64,000 nt of DNA, taken from Parasphingopyxis sp. CP4 (GTDB lineage: Bacteria > Pseudomonadota > Alphaproteobacteria > Sphingomonadales > Sphingomonadaceae). Of this stretch, positions 15,827 through 26,137 are shown one piece after another. The position numbers and the translations under genes are program-made. Every line of letters begins with the position of its first letter. Position 1 is the first letter of the stretch. A model generated the notes under the pieces. The model saw only the letters and a program-made list of their open reading frames with translations, ran no database searches and was not told the DNA's origin. The stretch spans positions 2,296,001 through 2,360,000 of the forward strand of contig NZ_CP051130.1 of the NCBI RefSeq assembly GCF_013378055.1, in the 5' to 3' direction.

Positions 15827-17131
15827 ATGGCGCTGACGGGCAACGATAGCGCGACAATCTTTGCGCTCTCCACCGGAGGCCTTCCCAGTGCGATTGCGGT
15901 GATCCGGGTCAGTGGACCCGAAAGCGGTGCCGCGTTAGCGGCGCTGGCCGGTCGCCTGCCCGAGCCGCGTCACGCATCGCTGGCGCTGTTGAGCGATCCG
16001 GCGGATGATGCACCGATTGATCGCGGATTGATCCTCTGGTTTCCCGGGCCCGATAGCGCAACCGGTGAAGACCTTGCCGAAATCCATATCCATGGCAGCC
16101 GCGCAGTCGCCGCAAAAATGCTGGCGGTGCTCGATGACATGCCGGGCCTGCGGGCAGCCGAAGCCGGGGAGTTTACGCGGCGCGCCTTTCTTCATGGCCG
16201 GATTGATCTTTCCGAGACGGAAGGGCTGGGTGATTTGCTCGCGGCGGAAACCGAAACGCAACGGCGCCAGGCGCTCGCGATGAGTGAGGGCGGGCTAGCT
16301 AGGCAGATTGGCGATTGGCGCGAGCGATTGCTGAAAGCGGAAGCGCGGCTCGAGGCTGTGCTCAACTTTTCCGATGAAGGCGATGTCGATGAAGCCGACC
16401 AACAGGCGGCATTGGCCGCAATTCGCGATGTAAACTATGAAATTCGCGCGGCATTGGCTGCGCCGCCGGCCGAACGGATACGCGATGGGGTGAGGGTGGC
16501 ACTGGCTGGCCCGCCCAATGCCGGCAAGTCGACGCTGTTCAACGCGCTGATTGCGCGCGAAGCGGCGATTGTCTCGCCGACGGCAGGAACAACGCGCGAT
16601 ATCATCGAGGCACCGGTCGAAATTGATGGGCTCGCTTTTGTGTTTTCCGACACGGCGGGTTTGCGCGCGGCAGGGGACGCGATCGAGGATGAGGGGGTCC
16701 GGCGCGCGCGCGATGCGCTCGAGCGCACGGATATTCTGCTCTGGTTGGGCGATCCTGACAAAGCACCGGACGGAGAGACGGTTATTCGGCTTCATGCGCG
16801 CAGCGACGAAGCGGAGCGGTCGGACATCCCGGAGAATACAGATTTGGCGGTCTCGGCGGTTAGTGGCGAGGGGCTCGATGCGTTGCGCGCTCTAATTCTG
16901 GAGCGCGCCCGCGCGATGGTTCCGCGCGAAGATCAGCTGGCTCTTAACGCGCGGCAGCGAGGGGTTTTGCGCGAAGCCGCGGAGATTTTGGCCAATCCAC
17001 CCGAAGATGACTGGATCTTGCTGGTCGAGACCTTGCGCCAGGCGCGCGCCAGCTTTGATCGCCTGACCGGGCAGGGCGGCGTCGAAGATATGCTGGATGC
17101 GCTGTTCGGCAAGTTCTGCATCGGGAAATAG
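15827..17131 (+). CDS. mnmE: tRNA uridine-5-carboxymethylaminomethyl modification GTPase MnmE
   Basis: A 434-residue GTPase that modifies U34 of tRNAs together with MnmG. The N-terminal tetrahydrofolate-binding domain starts ATIFALSTGGLPSAIAVIRV. The G domain has GPPNAGKSTLFNAL (G1), TAGTTRD (G2) and FSDTAGLRAAGD (G3). The C-terminal FCIGK carries the conserved catalytic-region cysteine. The NKxD (G4) motif is not obvious: the expected place reads LHARSDEAERSD, a sphingomonad-type variant. The start is ATG 15827. The downstream gap holds a parS site. Confidence 0.94.
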   Translation: MALTGNDSATIFALSTGGLPSAIAVIRVSGPESGAALAALAGRLPEPRHASLALLSDPADDAPIDRGLILWFPGPDSATGEDLAEIHIHGSRAVAAKMLAVLDDMPGLRAAEAGEFTRRAFLHGRIDLSETEGLGDLLAAETETQRRQALAMSEGGLARQIGDWRERLLKAEARLEAVLNFSDEGDVDEADQQAALAAIRDVNYEIRAALAAPPAERIRDGVRVALAGPPNAGKSTLFNALIAREAAIVSPTAGTTRDIIEAPVEIDGLAFVFSDTAGLRAAGDAIEDEGVRRARDALERTDILLWLGDPDKAPDGETVIRLHARSDEAERSDIPENTDLAVSAVSGEGLDALRALILERARAMVPREDQLALNARQRGVLREAAEILANPPEDDWILLVETLRQARASFDRLTGQGGVEDMLDALFGKFCIGK

Positions 17132-17149
17132 TCCGTCCCAGCGCTGAGG

Positions 17150-17165
17150 CGTTTCACGTGAAACA
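17150..17165. other. parS: parS centromere site 1
   Basis: A perfect 14 bp palindrome, GTTTCACGTGAAAC, occupies 17151-17164, in the 71 bp gap between mnmE and mnmG. It matches the ParB-binding parS consensus of alphaproteobacteria, with the 16-mer outer pair differing at the left end (C instead of T). parA and parB are 2.5-3.4 kb downstream. Confidence 0.92.
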
Positions 17166-17202
17166 TGTTGGACTTGGCCCGCTGCGCTGATAAAGGCGCG
17201 GC

Positions 17203-19077
17203 ATGGCGAAATCCGAAGCCTTTGAGCGCTACGACGTAATCGTTGTTGGCGGCGGCCATGCAGGCTGCGAGGCCGCAGCGGCTGCGGCGCGCATTGGTGT
17301 GCGTACGGCGCTGGTTTCGATGCAGAAAGATATGATCGGCGCCATGTCCTGCAATCCGGCGATTGGCGGATTGGGGAAGGGCCATCTGGTTCGCGAAGTC
17401 GATGCCTGTGACGGTTTGATTGGCCGGGCATCCGATGCAGCGGCGATCCACTATCGGATGCTCAATCAGAGCAAGGGCGCGGCGGTCCGCGGCCCGCGCA
17501 TCCAGGCCGATCGCATTCTCTATCGGGATTCGATTCATGAGATGCTGGCGGCAGAGGCAAAACTGGAGATCATCGAAGCGGAAGCGACAGAGCTTGTTCT
17601 CGCGGATGATGAACTGACGGTACAGGGCATGGTCCTGGATGGCGGAGCGCGGGTGATCCACGCCGCTGCGGTTATCCTGGCGACCGGCACCTTTCTCGGC
17701 GGCAAGCTCCATTTCGGGATGGATAATCATGCTGGGGGTCGGGTTGGCGAGCGGGCGGCGACGGCTTTGGCGAAACAGTTGTACGCGGCTGAACTTCCTT
17801 TGGCGCGGCTGAAGACCGGGACGCCGCCGCGGCTTGATGGCCGGACGATTGACTGGTCGGTGCTCGAGCAGCAGCCATCGGATGGCGGCAGTTGGACGAT
17901 GTCCGTACAGGGCGAGAAACGCGAGAAACCCGCGCTTTTCTGCGCCATTGCACGAACCAACCAGCGCACGCATGACGTCATTCGTGCATCGCTTGATCGC
18001 TCGCCATTATTCTCCGGCGAGATCCAGGGAGAGGGGCCGCGCTACTGCCCATCGATCGAAGACAAGATTCATCGCTTCGGCGATCGTGACGGACATCAGA
18101 TTTTTTTGGAACCGGAAGGCCTTGATGACAGCAATGTCTATCCGAACGGCATCTCGACCTCACTTCCGGTGGATGTACAGCTTGAGTTCCTGCGGACGAT
18201 CACTGGCCTGGAGCGGGTTGAGATCGATCAGCCGGGCTATGCGGTTGAATATGATCATGTCGATCCGCGGATCCTCGGCCATGATCTGGCGGTGCGTTCC
18301 ATGCCGGGGCTGTATCTCGCCGGCCAGATCAATGGGACAACAGGCTATGAGGAGGCCGCCGCCCAAGGGCTTGTTGCCGGGATCAATGCTGCGCGTTTTT
18401 CGCAGGGGGAAGAACCGGTCCGGTTTGAGCGGTCCGACAGCTATATCGGTGTGATGATTGATGATCTTGTGCTCCAAGGCGTCACCGAACCCTATCGCAT
18501 GCTCACCGCGCGCGCCGAACATCGACTGCGGCTGCGGGCTGACAATGCCGTCACACGATTGACGGATACGGCGATATCCTGGGGATGTGTCGGCGAAGGC
18601 CTCAAATCTCTTGCCGAAGATCGCGCAGAGAAGCGCGCGCGCCTGCAGTCTGCAATGGCGCAGAAACTGAGCGCCGATGCTGTCGAGGCGGCTGGGGTAC
18701 AACTGGGCCAGCATCGCGAAACACGCAGTCTTGCCGAATGGCTCAAACTGCCCGGTGGAACAGTTGATGCCGTGCGTGAGGCCGTGCCGGAAATTGCCGA
18801 TATCGCGGATGACATCATTGATGAGGTGGTCGAAGATGTCCGCTACGCGCCCTATCTTGAGCGCCAGGCTAACGAGATTGCGCGCGTTGATAGCGATGAA
18901 AATCTCCGCATTCCTGATACGCTGATCTATGCCGATATCCCCGGTCTTTCCAACGAGATGGTTGAGCGGTTGGACCGTGCACGACCCGCCACCCTGGGCG
19001 AGGCGCGGCGGATTGGCGGTGTGACGCCAGCAGCACTTGCCGCCATCCTTGTGCACTCTCGCCGCCGCGCCGCCTGA
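17203..19077 (+). CDS. mnmG: tRNA uridine-5-carboxymethylaminomethyl modification enzyme MnmG
   Basis: A 624-residue FAD enzyme (GidA). The FAD-binding motif [20 protein letters not shown] is at residues 10-29, followed by the family signatures [31 protein letters not shown], and [17 protein letters not shown]. It ends in the C-terminal domain needed to bind MnmE. It forms the MnmEG complex that makes cmnm5U34 in tRNAs. The ATG at 17203 is in a normal place after the parS-containing gap. Confidence 0.97.
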   Translation: MAKSEAFERYDVIVVGGGHAGCEAAAAAARIGVRTALVSMQKDMIGAMSCNPAIGGLGKGHLVREVDACDGLIGRASDAAAIHYRMLNQSKGAAVRGPRIQADRILYRDSIHEMLAAEAKLEIIEAEATELVLADDELTVQGMVLDGGARVIHAAAVILATGTFLGGKLHFGMDNHAGGRVGERAATALAKQLYAAELPLARLKTGTPPRLDGRTIDWSVLEQQPSDGGSWTMSVQGEKREKPALFCAIARTNQRTHDVIRASLDRSPLFSGEIQGEGPRYCPSIEDKIHRFGDRDGHQIFLEPEGLDDSNVYPNGISTSLPVDVQLEFLRTITGLERVEIDQPGYAVEYDHVDPRILGHDLAVRSMPGLYLAGQINGTTGYEEAAAQGLVAGINAARFSQGEEPVRFERSDSYIGVMIDDLVLQGVTEPYRMLTARAEHRLRLRADNAVTRLTDTAISWGCVGEGLKSLAEDRAEKRARLQSAMAQKLSADAVEAAGVQLGQHRETRSLAEWLKLPGGTVDAVREAVPEIADIADDIIDEVVEDVRYAPYLERQANEIARVDSDENLRIPDTLIYADIPGLSNEMVERLDRARPATLGEARRIGGVTPAALAAILVHSRRRAA

Positions 19078-19082
19078 ACCAG

Positions 19083-19721
19083 ATGGACGAAGCAAGCGTC
19101 AAATCCTGGCTCGAAACGTCATTGGGTGTTTCACGTGAAACACTCGAGCGGATTGATCGCTTTGTTGCTCTTCTTCGAGAAGAATCCGCTCGCCAGAATC
19201 TGATCGCGCGTTCGACTCTCGATACGCTTTGGGACCGCCATATCCGGGACTCTGCCCAGCTCTACCAGCTCGCGGGCCCGGAGCTTAGATCCGGTAAGTG
19301 GATCGATCTTGGTTCTGGTCCCGGCCTTCCCGGCATTGTCCTGGCGCTAATCGGCAATATGCCGATTACCCTTGTTGAGGTGCGGACTAAGCGGTTCGAA
19401 TTTCTCCATCAGGCGATCGAAGCTTTGGACCTGGGCGCCTCCGTTACGGTTGAGGGGTGTCGGCTCGAGCGGGTCGAAACGCAGCCCTTTGACGTCATCA
19501 CGGCGCGTGCTTTTACGGCCCTGCCCAAACTTTTTGCGCTCGCGCATCGTTTTTCGACCCCGAAAACGCAATGGGTGCTTCCAAAAGGACGAACTGCGCA
19601 AGAAGAACTGGAACAGGCGCAGCGATCATGGCAGGGTGATTTCGTACTGACACCAAGTCAGACCAGCGATGACGCATTCATTGTGACAGCGCATAATGTG
19701 AGGCCAAGGAGACGTTCATGA
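19083..19721 (+). CDS. rsmG: 16S rRNA (guanine-527-N7)-methyltransferase
   Basis: A 212-residue SAM-dependent methyltransferase (GidB). The SAM-binding motif WIDLGSGPGLPGIVLAL is near residue 78, with ITLVEVRTKRFEFLHQA after it. The N-terminal residues LGVSRETLERID are encoded by a parS site. It methylates G527 of 16S rRNA; loss gives low-level streptomycin resistance in many bacteria. It is 5 bp after mnmG and overlaps parA by ATGA (19718-19721). Confidence 0.95.
   Translation: MDEASVKSWLETSLGVSRETLERIDRFVALLREESARQNLIARSTLDTLWDRHIRDSAQLYQLAGPELRSGKWIDLGSGPGLPGIVLALIGNMPITLVEVRTKRFEFLHQAIEALDLGASVTVEGCRLERVETQPFDVITARAFTALPKLFALAHRFSTPKTQWVLPKGRTAQEELEQAQRSWQGDFVLTPSQTSDDAFIVTAHNVRPRRRS
19127..19142. 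other. parS: parS centromere site 2, inside rsmG
   Basis: A perfect 16 bp palindrome, TGTTTCACGTGAAACA, lies in the fifteenth to twentieth codons of rsmG and encodes part of GVSRET. It matches the full parS consensus better than site 1. It lies 0.6 kb before parA. An in-coding parS in rsmG is widespread in alphaproteobacteria. Confidence 0.95.
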
Positions 19722-20500
19722 TCCGCATCGCGATTGCCAATCAAAAAGGTGGAGTTGGCAAAACGACGACGGCGATAAATCTCGCAACCGCGCTCGCAGC
19801 CTCGGGTTCCAAGGTGTTGTTGATCGATCTCGATCCCCAGGGCAATGCCTCGACCGGCCTTGGCATAACCCAGGAACAACGCGCGCTATCGAGCTACGAA
19901 TTGCTCATCGGACAGGCGACTGTGGAAGAGGCAGCGATTGCAAGCCGGGTTCCAAGGCTCTCGGTTGTGCCTGCGACAGTCGATTTATCGGGTGCCGAGA
20001 TTGAACTTGTCGACTATGAAGCCCGAACTGAGCGTTTGAACATGGCGCTGAGCGATGCGCCGGACGGCCAATGGGACGTCTGCCTGATCGATTGTCCGCC
20101 GTCACTGGGCCTGCTGACGATCAACGCGCTGGTCGCCGCGCCGTCTTTGCTGGTTCCGCTGCAATGCGAATTCTTTGCGCTGGAGGGATTAAGTCAGCTA
20201 TTACAAACAGTTGAGCGCGTACGGGAGCGTTTCAACCCGGATATTTCGATCTTTGGCGTCGTTCTGACGATGTATGATCGTCGCAATAACCTCTCCGGAC
20301 AGGTAGCGGAGGATGTGCGCGCCGTTTTGGGCAAGCTTGTGTTTGATACGGTTATTCCGCGCAATGTGCGGCTGTCCGAGGCGCCAAGCCATGGCTTGCC
20401 CGCGCTGATCTATGATTATCGCTGCCCGGGATCTGAGGCCTATATGGCGCTCGCCCGTGAAACCATCGCGCGCCTGCCGAAAACCGCCAAAGCCGCCTGA
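19718..20500 (+). CDS. parA: Chromosome partitioning ATPase ParA
   Basis: A 260-residue ParA/Soj ATPase. The deviant Walker A motif is ANQKGGVGKTTTAINLA at residues 7-23, followed by LIDLDPQGNASTGLG (Walker A'). The Walker B region is CLIDCPPSLGLLTINAL near residue 120. It binds DNA nonspecifically and pulls ParB-parS complexes apart. Start overlaps rsmG by ATGA, and parB follows 11 bp later, so the two form an operon next to the parS sites. Confidence 0.97.
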   Translation: MIRIAIANQKGGVGKTTTAINLATALAASGSKVLLIDLDPQGNASTGLGITQEQRALSSYELLIGQATVEEAAIASRVPRLSVVPATVDLSGAEIELVDYEARTERLNMALSDAPDGQWDVCLIDCPPSLGLLTINALVAAPSLLVPLQCEFFALEGLSQLLQTVERVRERFNPDISIFGVVLTMYDRRNNLSGQVAEDVRAVLGKLVFDTVIPRNVRLSEAPSHGLPALIYDYRCPGSEAYMALARETIARLPKTAKAA

Positions 20501-20511
20501 GAGACATAGCC

Positions 20512-21417
20512 ATGACCCAAGCAAAGAAGAGCAAGAAAGCCCCGGCCAAGAAGAAACCGAGCGGATTGGGGCGCGGTCTTTCTGCCTTGATGGGCGAAGT
20601 CGAACAGGAAGCGCCGATCGATGCCGCGCCGGACGAAGGCACGGTGCAAATGCTGCCGGTTGGCAAGATTACGCCGCATCCCGATCAGCCGCGCCGCCAT
20701 TTCGATGAGGAAGCCCTGGGCGAGCTGGCCCGTTCGATCGAAGCGCGCGGTATGATCCAGCCGATTGTGGTGCGGCCGCAGGGCACGCATTACCAGATCG
20801 TTGCCGGCGAGCGCCGCTGGCGCGCCGCGCAGCGCGCGCAGCTCCATCAGGTCCCGGTCATCGTTCGCGATTTCGACGAGGCAGAAACGCTGGAGATCGC
20901 GCTGGTTGAGAATATTCAGCGAGAGGATCTGAATGCGATTGAAGAGGCGGAAGCCTATAAGCGCCTGATCGAAGATTTCGGGCATAGCCAGGCCGCGCTT
21001 GCCCGGCTGGTGCACAAATCGCGCAGCCATGTCGCCAATTTGCTGCGTCTGCTTGATCTCCCTGACGCCGTTCGAGCGATGGTTGTGTCTGGCGAGTTGG
21101 AAATGGGCCATGCTCGGGCGATTATCTCAGCGCCGGATGCCGAAGCTTTGGCGCGCTTGATTGCCGCGCAGGGCCTGTCCGTGCGCCAGGCGGAAGATCT
21201 CGCCCGCCGGGCAAAGCCAGGTGGCGGATCAACGTCCCGGCGGCCGCCGGCGGAACGCGATGCAGATATTGTCGCGCTGGAACGCCAATTGGGTGAGGCT
21301 GTCGGCCTGCCGGTGTCTATCGATTATAACGGGAAGACAGGCACCGTCGAAATCACCTATAAATCGCTCGATCAGCTTGACCTGATCTGCCAGAGATTGT
21401 CTGGCGAAAAGATATAA
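20512..21417 (+). CDS. parB: Chromosome partitioning protein ParB
   Basis: A 301-residue ParB/Spo0J CTPase. A Lys-rich N-terminus (ParA-contact, QAKKSKKAPAKKKPSGLGRG) is followed by the ParB/Srx CTP-binding domain (ITPHPDQPRRHFDEEALGELARSI, VRPQGTHYQIVAGERRWRAA), the helix-turn-helix (HKSRSHVANLLRLLDLPDAV) and a C-terminal dimerisation domain. It binds the parS sites upstream. Length and motifs are normal. The end is convergent with holA, 11 bp away, with no hairpin seen. Confidence 0.97.
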   Translation: MTQAKKSKKAPAKKKPSGLGRGLSALMGEVEQEAPIDAAPDEGTVQMLPVGKITPHPDQPRRHFDEEALGELARSIEARGMIQPIVVRPQGTHYQIVAGERRWRAAQRAQLHQVPVIVRDFDEAETLEIALVENIQREDLNAIEEAEAYKRLIEDFGHSQAALARLVHKSRSHVANLLRLLDLPDAVRAMVVSGELEMGHARAIISAPDAEALARLIAAQGLSVRQAEDLARRAKPGGGSTSRRPPAERDADIVALERQLGEAVGLPVSIDYNGKTGTVEITYKSLDQLDLICQRLSGEKI

Positions 21418-21428
21418 ATATCAGATAA

Positions 21429-22454
21429 TTAGCGCAGCGATCGCGCCTTGCGGGCGATCGCGAACAGCTCTTCGTCCGCGCTCACCATGCCGGGTCCGCC
21501 AGACCGCTTGAGGGCCAGTTCGGCAGCATTGGCGCGTTGGATCGCGGTTGAAAGCGCCTCGCTGCGCCAGCGTTCCACCTGATCGGTGATGACCGCCTTG
21601 TCCTTCCAGAAAATCGCGCGCCCCGCCTTGGCGATAACGGATTGGGCGCTATTGCCCTGCTCGACTTGCGCGCGGAGGCGGGTGAGCAGGTGCAGCCGTC
21701 GCAGGATCGCGCGTAGCAGCGGTATCCCGACAAGGCCTTCGCTCGCCAATTGCGTCAACTCGCGATCAAGTGCGATCAGATCGCCTGACAGAGTGATATT
21801 GGCAAGCCGGGAGAGATCGCCTTCTTCGCTACTCGCCGCTAGAGCATCGAGCGTGTCATGCTCTACCCGGCGGGGGCGGTCGGGCGCAGCATCGAGATAC
21901 AGCGACAGCTTTTCCAGCTCGCTCGCCAGGATCGCGCGGTCGCCATGGCATCCGCGCGCCAAACGATGCGCCACATCCGGGGCGATCTGCAGGCCAGAAT
22001 CTTGCGCCATCTCGACGACCATCCGGTCGGCATCACGGCCTTCGGGCGCATAGCTGGCACAGGCCATGGCCTGTTCACTTCCGAAGGCCAGTTTCACGAG
22101 CTTGTTGGTCGCGCGCAGCGCGCCGGCGATTGCCACCACCGGATTTCCCGCCTTTTCGGCCTCGAGCAACGCTTCGACCGCGGCAAAACTCTCATCGCCA
22201 ATCGGGTCGATACGAATCAACCGCGCGCCGCCGAATAACGATATCGCGGCTGCTTCATCGGCGAGTTTTGCGGGGTCGGCCTTGAGATCGGGACCGGAGA
22301 GATCGATCCGCTCCGCATCTTCACCCATTGCATCGGACAGCAGCGCAACCAGGGCTTCTGAACCCGATCGATCCGGGCCGTAGAGCAGGAAGAACCGTAT
22401 TTCGTCGCTTGGCGCAGATAGTGCGCGTGCGATCTGGCCCCGATTGGCCTTCAC
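21429..22454 (-). CDS. holA: DNA polymerase III delta subunit
   Basis: A 341-residue clamp-loader delta subunit. N-terminus FFLLYGPDRSGSEALVALLS replaces the Walker motif of related AAA+ proteins. The FGGARLIRID stretch near residue 75 and the C-terminal LRAILRRLHLLTRLRAQVEQG are typical of HolA. It opens the beta clamp in the clamp loader. It is directly followed by the lptE stop (22455), and the lptE-holA pair after leuS is the usual proteobacterial arrangement. Confidence 0.93.
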   Translation of the reverse strand: MKANRGQIARALSAPSDEIRFFLLYGPDRSGSEALVALLSDAMGEDAERIDLSGPDLKADPAKLADEAAAISLFGGARLIRIDPIGDESFAAVEALLEAEKAGNPVVAIAGALRATNKLVKLAFGSEQAMACASYAPEGRDADRMVVEMAQDSGLQIAPDVAHRLARGCHGDRAILASELEKLSLYLDAAPDRPRRVEHDTLDALAASSEEGDLSRLANITLSGDLIALDRELTQLASEGLVGIPLLRAILRRLHLLTRLRAQVEQGNSAQSVIAKAGRAIFWKDKAVITDQVERWRSEALSTAIQRANAAELALKRSGGPGMVSADEELFAIARKARSLR

Positions 22455-22982
22455 CTAGGGCAGTTCCGCGCTGGGATCCGCCGCGGCGGGAGGCGGACGG
22501 CGTGCCGCATAGAGCGCAACCCGGGCGACGATCTGGTCAGCCACCTGTTCGGTGAGCCGCTCCAGCGCAGAATCTTCCGCCGCAATCGTCGCATATTCCG
22601 AAGACACCACATCGATACCGGCATCGCCACCGGCCGTCGCATCGAGCAAAACTGTCCCGCGATCGATCGTAACCAGTTGAAAACGTGCGCGCAAAGTACG
22701 ACGCTCGCGGGTCACGGCATTATCTGCCCGCACACCAAAGCCTTCGATACGGTCGTCCAGCGTCACTTCGAGCCGGTAGCGCGGCGCCGCATTGCCCGCT
22801 GCGCCCAGACGCTGTTCGAGAGCGCCGCGCATCAGATAGCCCGAACGCCCAGGAATGCCGCCAACTTCGACCGCCGCCAGCATATCACGGGCAGGGGATT
22901 GCGCCCCGCCATAGAGCGGCCGTAAGCCGCAGGCGGTCAACAGGGTCAACAGGCCCAGGCACAGGGCGATATTCCGGATCAC
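22455..22982 (-). CDS. lptE: LPS-assembly lipoprotein LptE
   Basis: A 175-residue lipoprotein. The N-terminal signal ends with the lipobox LLTAC at about residue 18, followed by GLRPLYGG, the usual LptE start of the mature protein. The rest is a mixed alpha/beta domain, ending in a Pro/Ala-rich tail. LptE plugs the LptD barrel at the outer membrane and helps insert lipopolysaccharide. Start ATG at 22982 overlaps the leuS stop by ATGA, and holA follows at once, forming leuS-lptE-holA. Confidence 0.92.
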   Translation of the reverse strand: MIRNIALCLGLLTLLTACGLRPLYGGAQSPARDMLAAVEVGGIPGRSGYLMRGALEQRLGAAGNAAPRYRLEVTLDDRIEGFGVRADNAVTRERRTLRARFQLVTIDRGTVLLDATAGGDAGIDVVSSEYATIAAEDSALERLTEQVADQIVARVALYAARRPPPAAADPSAELP

Positions 22983-25498
22983 GCGACGATATTTACCAGA
23001 CGATCGGGCACGACGATAATCTTTTTCGGTGTAGCGCCGTCCAATTGCCGCTGAACCTTGTCCGAGCCGAGCGCGAGCGCTTCAAGATCGGCCTTGGGCG
23101 CGCCTTTCGCAGCCGATACCGTATCGCGCAGCTTGCCGTTGATCTGGACGGCGATCGTCACTTCATCCTCGACGAGCAGCGCCGGATCGGCGTCCGGCCA
23201 ATCGGCATCGGCGATCATCCCGCTCTCGCCCATATCCTGCCAGGCTTGTTCAGCAAGATGCGGGGCCATCGGCGCGACGAGGCGGACCAGTGTATGCACA
23301 GCCGTATCGCGGCTGGCGCTCGGATCGGCTTTCTCGATCGCATTGGTCAGTTCGTAGATTTTCGCGACCGCCTTGTTGAAGCTCAAGGCCTCGATATCTT
23401 CACTCACGCCCGCGATGGTTTGATGCAGCTTGCGGTCGAGCGTGGCATCTTCGCCGCTGGCCTCGGAATCGCTATCGATCAGGCGCCACAAGCGCTGCAT
23501 GAATCGCCAGGCACCTTCGATACCATTTTCGCTCCACTCGAGATCGCGCTCGGGCGGGCTGTCGGACAGCATGAACCAGCGCACCGCATCCGCGCCATAT
23601 TGATCGACGATCGGATCGGGATCGACGACATTTTTCTTGGATTTGGACATCTTCTCGATGCGGCCCGTCTTTACCGGTTCTCCGCCTTCGATCCGCACCC
23701 AATCCGCGCCATCGCGCTGCACTTCGTCCGGCGAGAGCCAGCTGCCATCGGCCATTTGATAGGTTTCATGCGTCACCATGCCCTGGGTGAAGAGGCCGGC
23801 GAAAGGCTCTTTCACATCCAGCCGGCCAATCCGGTTCAGCGCCCGCGTGACGAAGCGCGCGTAGAGCAGATGCAGGATCGCATGCTCGACGCCGCCAATA
23901 TATTGGCCCACCGGAAGCCAGGCCTCGGCTTCGGCTTTGTCGAACGGTTGATCATCGGGCTGGCTGGCAAAGCGAATGAAATACCAGCTCGAATCCACAA
24001 ACGTATCGAGCGTATCGGTTTCGCGCCGCGCGGCCTTACCGCATTCGGGGCAATCGATCTTGCTCCATGTTGGATGACGATCAAGCGGATTGCCGGGTGT
24101 TTCGAAGTCGATATCGTCAGGCAAGACAATCGGAAGCTGATCCTTCGGCACGCCAATCGGTCCGCAATCCTCGCAATGGATGATCGGGATCGGCGTGCCC
24201 CAATAGCGTTGCCGGGAAACGCCCCAATCGCGCAGCCGCCATTCGGTCGTGCCTTCGCCCCAGCCTTCTTCTTCGGCACGCGTGATTACCGCGCTTTTCG
24301 CGCTTTCGACGTCCATGCCGTCCAGGAAGCGCGAATTGACGAGCGGGCCATCGCCGGAAAAGGCTTCATCGCCCGCATAGTCCGGATCCGTCTCATCGCC
24401 ATCGGCAACGACGCGGCGCACCGGCAGGCCATATTTGCGCGCAAAATCAAGGTCGCGCTGGTCATGCGCAGGCACGCCGAAAACCGCGCCGGTGCCATAG
24501 TCCATCAGCACGAAATTCGCGATATAAACGGGTAGCTCCCATTCGGCCTGGAACGGATGTGCTGCCTTCAATCCTGTGTCGAAGCCCAGCTTTTCTGCGC
24601 TTTCGATATCGGCAGCGGAGGTTCCACCTGCCTGGCACTGGGCAATAAAGTCAGCCGCTGCAGAATCTTTCGAGGCCACCGCTTCGGCGAGTGGATGATC
24701 GGGCGCCACCGCGACAAAGCTCGCGCCGAAAATCGTATCCGGCCGGGTTGTGAATACTTGTAGCTGGCTCTGTCCGGTAATCGGTTCATTGAGCGTGAAG
24801 CGGAAGCGCAGGCCGCGGCTCTTGCCGATCCAGTTTTCCTGCATCAACCGAACTTTCTCGGGCCATTGATCAAGCTCATCAAGGCCAGCCAGCAGATCAT
24901 CGGCGAAATCGGTGATCTTCAGGAACCATTGGCTGAGCTTGCGCCGCTCGACCATCGCGCCGGAGCGCCAGCCTTTGCCGTCAATCACCTGCTCATTGGC
25001 CAATACGGTCATATCGACCGGATCCCAATTCACCGCACTTTCCTTGCGATAGACGAGGCCGGCGGCGAAGAGATCGAGGAACAGCGCCTGCTCCTGGCCA
25101 TAATAATCGGGTTCGCAGGTTGCGAGTTCGCGCGTCCAATCAAGCGCAAAGCCGAGGCGCTTCAGCTGGCTGCGCATCGCCGCGATATTGGCGCGGGTCC
25201 ATTCGCCCGGATGTACCTTCTTTTCCATCGCTGCATTTTCAGCCGGCATGCCAAAGGCGTCCCATCCCATGGGATGGAGCACTTCATGGCCGGTCATCCG
25301 GCGGTAGCGCGCCAGGACATCGCCCATCGTATAGTTGCGAACATGACCCATATGGATGCGCCCCGACGGATAGGGGAACATCTCCAGCACAAAGCTTTTG
25401 GGTTTGGCGGACGATGTGTCTGCGGCAAAAGTCTGGGAGTCTTTCCAGGCTTTTTGCCAATGCGAGTCCACCGCTTGCGGATTGAAGCGTGACGCCAT
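22979..25498 (-). CDS. leuS: Leucyl-tRNA synthetase
   Basis: An 839-residue class I synthetase. The HIGH motif is [17 protein letters not shown] near residue 50, and the KMSKS motif is [14 protein letters not shown] near residue 620. The CP1 editing domain lies between, with [21 protein letters not shown] typical of the LeuRS editing pocket. The C-terminal [21 protein letters not shown] is the tRNA-contacting end. It charges tRNA-Leu. The stop is coupled to lptE by ATGA. Confidence 0.98.
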   Translation of the reverse strand: MASRFNPQAVDSHWQKAWKDSQTFAADTSSAKPKSFVLEMFPYPSGRIHMGHVRNYTMGDVLARYRRMTGHEVLHPMGWDAFGMPAENAAMEKKVHPGEWTRANIAAMRSQLKRLGFALDWTRELATCEPDYYGQEQALFLDLFAAGLVYRKESAVNWDPVDMTVLANEQVIDGKGWRSGAMVERRKLSQWFLKITDFADDLLAGLDELDQWPEKVRLMQENWIGKSRGLRFRFTLNEPITGQSQLQVFTTRPDTIFGASFVAVAPDHPLAEAVASKDSAAADFIAQCQAGGTSAADIESAEKLGFDTGLKAAHPFQAEWELPVYIANFVLMDYGTGAVFGVPAHDQRDLDFARKYGLPVRRVVADGDETDPDYAGDEAFSGDGPLVNSRFLDGMDVESAKSAVITRAEEEGWGEGTTEWRLRDWGVSRQRYWGTPIPIIHCEDCGPIGVPKDQLPIVLPDDIDFETPGNPLDRHPTWSKIDCPECGKAARRETDTLDTFVDSSWYFIRFASQPDDQPFDKAEAEAWLPVGQYIGGVEHAILHLLYARFVTRALNRIGRLDVKEPFAGLFTQGMVTHETYQMADGSWLSPDEVQRDGADWVRIEGGEPVKTGRIEKMSKSKKNVVDPDPIVDQYGADAVRWFMLSDSPPERDLEWSENGIEGAWRFMQRLWRLIDSDSEASGEDATLDRKLHQTIAGVSEDIEALSFNKAVAKIYELTNAIEKADPSASRDTAVHTLVRLVAPMAPHLAEQAWQDMGESGMIADADWPDADPALLVEDEVTIAVQINGKLRDTVSAAKGAPKADLEALALGSDKVQRQLDGATPKKIIVVPDRLVNIVA

Positions 25499-25508
25499 GA
25501 CGAAAGGG

Positions 25509-25940
25509 TTAGCCGATTACGGTGCTGCGACGCAGTTCGCGCGCGCGGGTGAGGATGATAGCCTCAAGCTGTTGGACGGTTGCTGCCTGTACCGGCGCTT
25601 CGAGCCATTGGGTGCCGTTATAGAGCTGGCGCGACGCGGCTACGGACAGCGCGTCGGCGCGCAGATCGCGATCGAGGATCGTAACCGTCAGTTTCATCCG
25701 CTCGGTTGGCGCTGCCGGATTGGCATACCAATCGGTGACAATAACCCCGCCAGCCGAATCAACCTGGGCCATCGGCATGAAGGACAAAGTCTCGAGCGAC
25801 GCGCGCCAAAGATAGCTGTTTACGCCGATTGTGGAGACCTGTGCCGGAGCCAAAGTATTGGACGGACGGTCCCCACCGCCACAGGCTGCCAGGCTCAGCG
25901 GAAGGAGGGCGGCAATAGCGGCGTGGTGCAAACGGAACAT
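25509..25940 (-). CDS. DUF3576 lipoprotein
   Basis: A 143-residue lipoprotein. The signal [20 protein letters not shown] ends in a lipobox LAAC. The mature part contains [19 protein letters not shown] and [20 protein letters not shown], typical of DUF3576 of alphaproteobacteria (a BamC-like or outer-membrane-related family of unknown role). ATG 25940 gives a good signal; ATG 25961 adds 7 residues. It lies 10 bp upstream of leuS and may be its operon leader. The 197 bp gap upstream is divergent from the barrel-like gene and should hold both promoters. Confidence 0.82.
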   Translation of the reverse strand: MFRLHHAAIAALLPLSLAACGGGDRPSNTLAPAQVSTIGVNSYLWRASLETLSFMPMAQVDSAGGVIVTDWYANPAAPTERMKLTVTILDRDLRADALSVAASRQLYNGTQWLEAPVQAATVQQLEAIILTRARELRRSTVIG

Positions 25941-26137
25941 GAAACTCACCTGCGAAGACATAAAAGCGAAACGAAGGGCGTTTATAGCCGCTCGGGCCAC
26001 CCCCGCAAGCGCGCTTTTTTGCTGAGCAAAAAGAGAGTTGTGGAGGATGCGCAACACCAAGCCGGATTCGACTCCGAATAGTGGCGCGACTCGAAAGCTT
26101 CATGCTAGGGCAATGTTGCAAGGAGAATAACTGAGCG

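Noticed and set aside
22685-24535. 616-residue open frame on the plus strand
   Set aside because: It lies antisense to lptE and leuS, whose sequences are fully accounted for on the minus strand. Its protein is rich in Arg, His and Ile with no domain, as expected for a shadow frame in GC-rich DNA.
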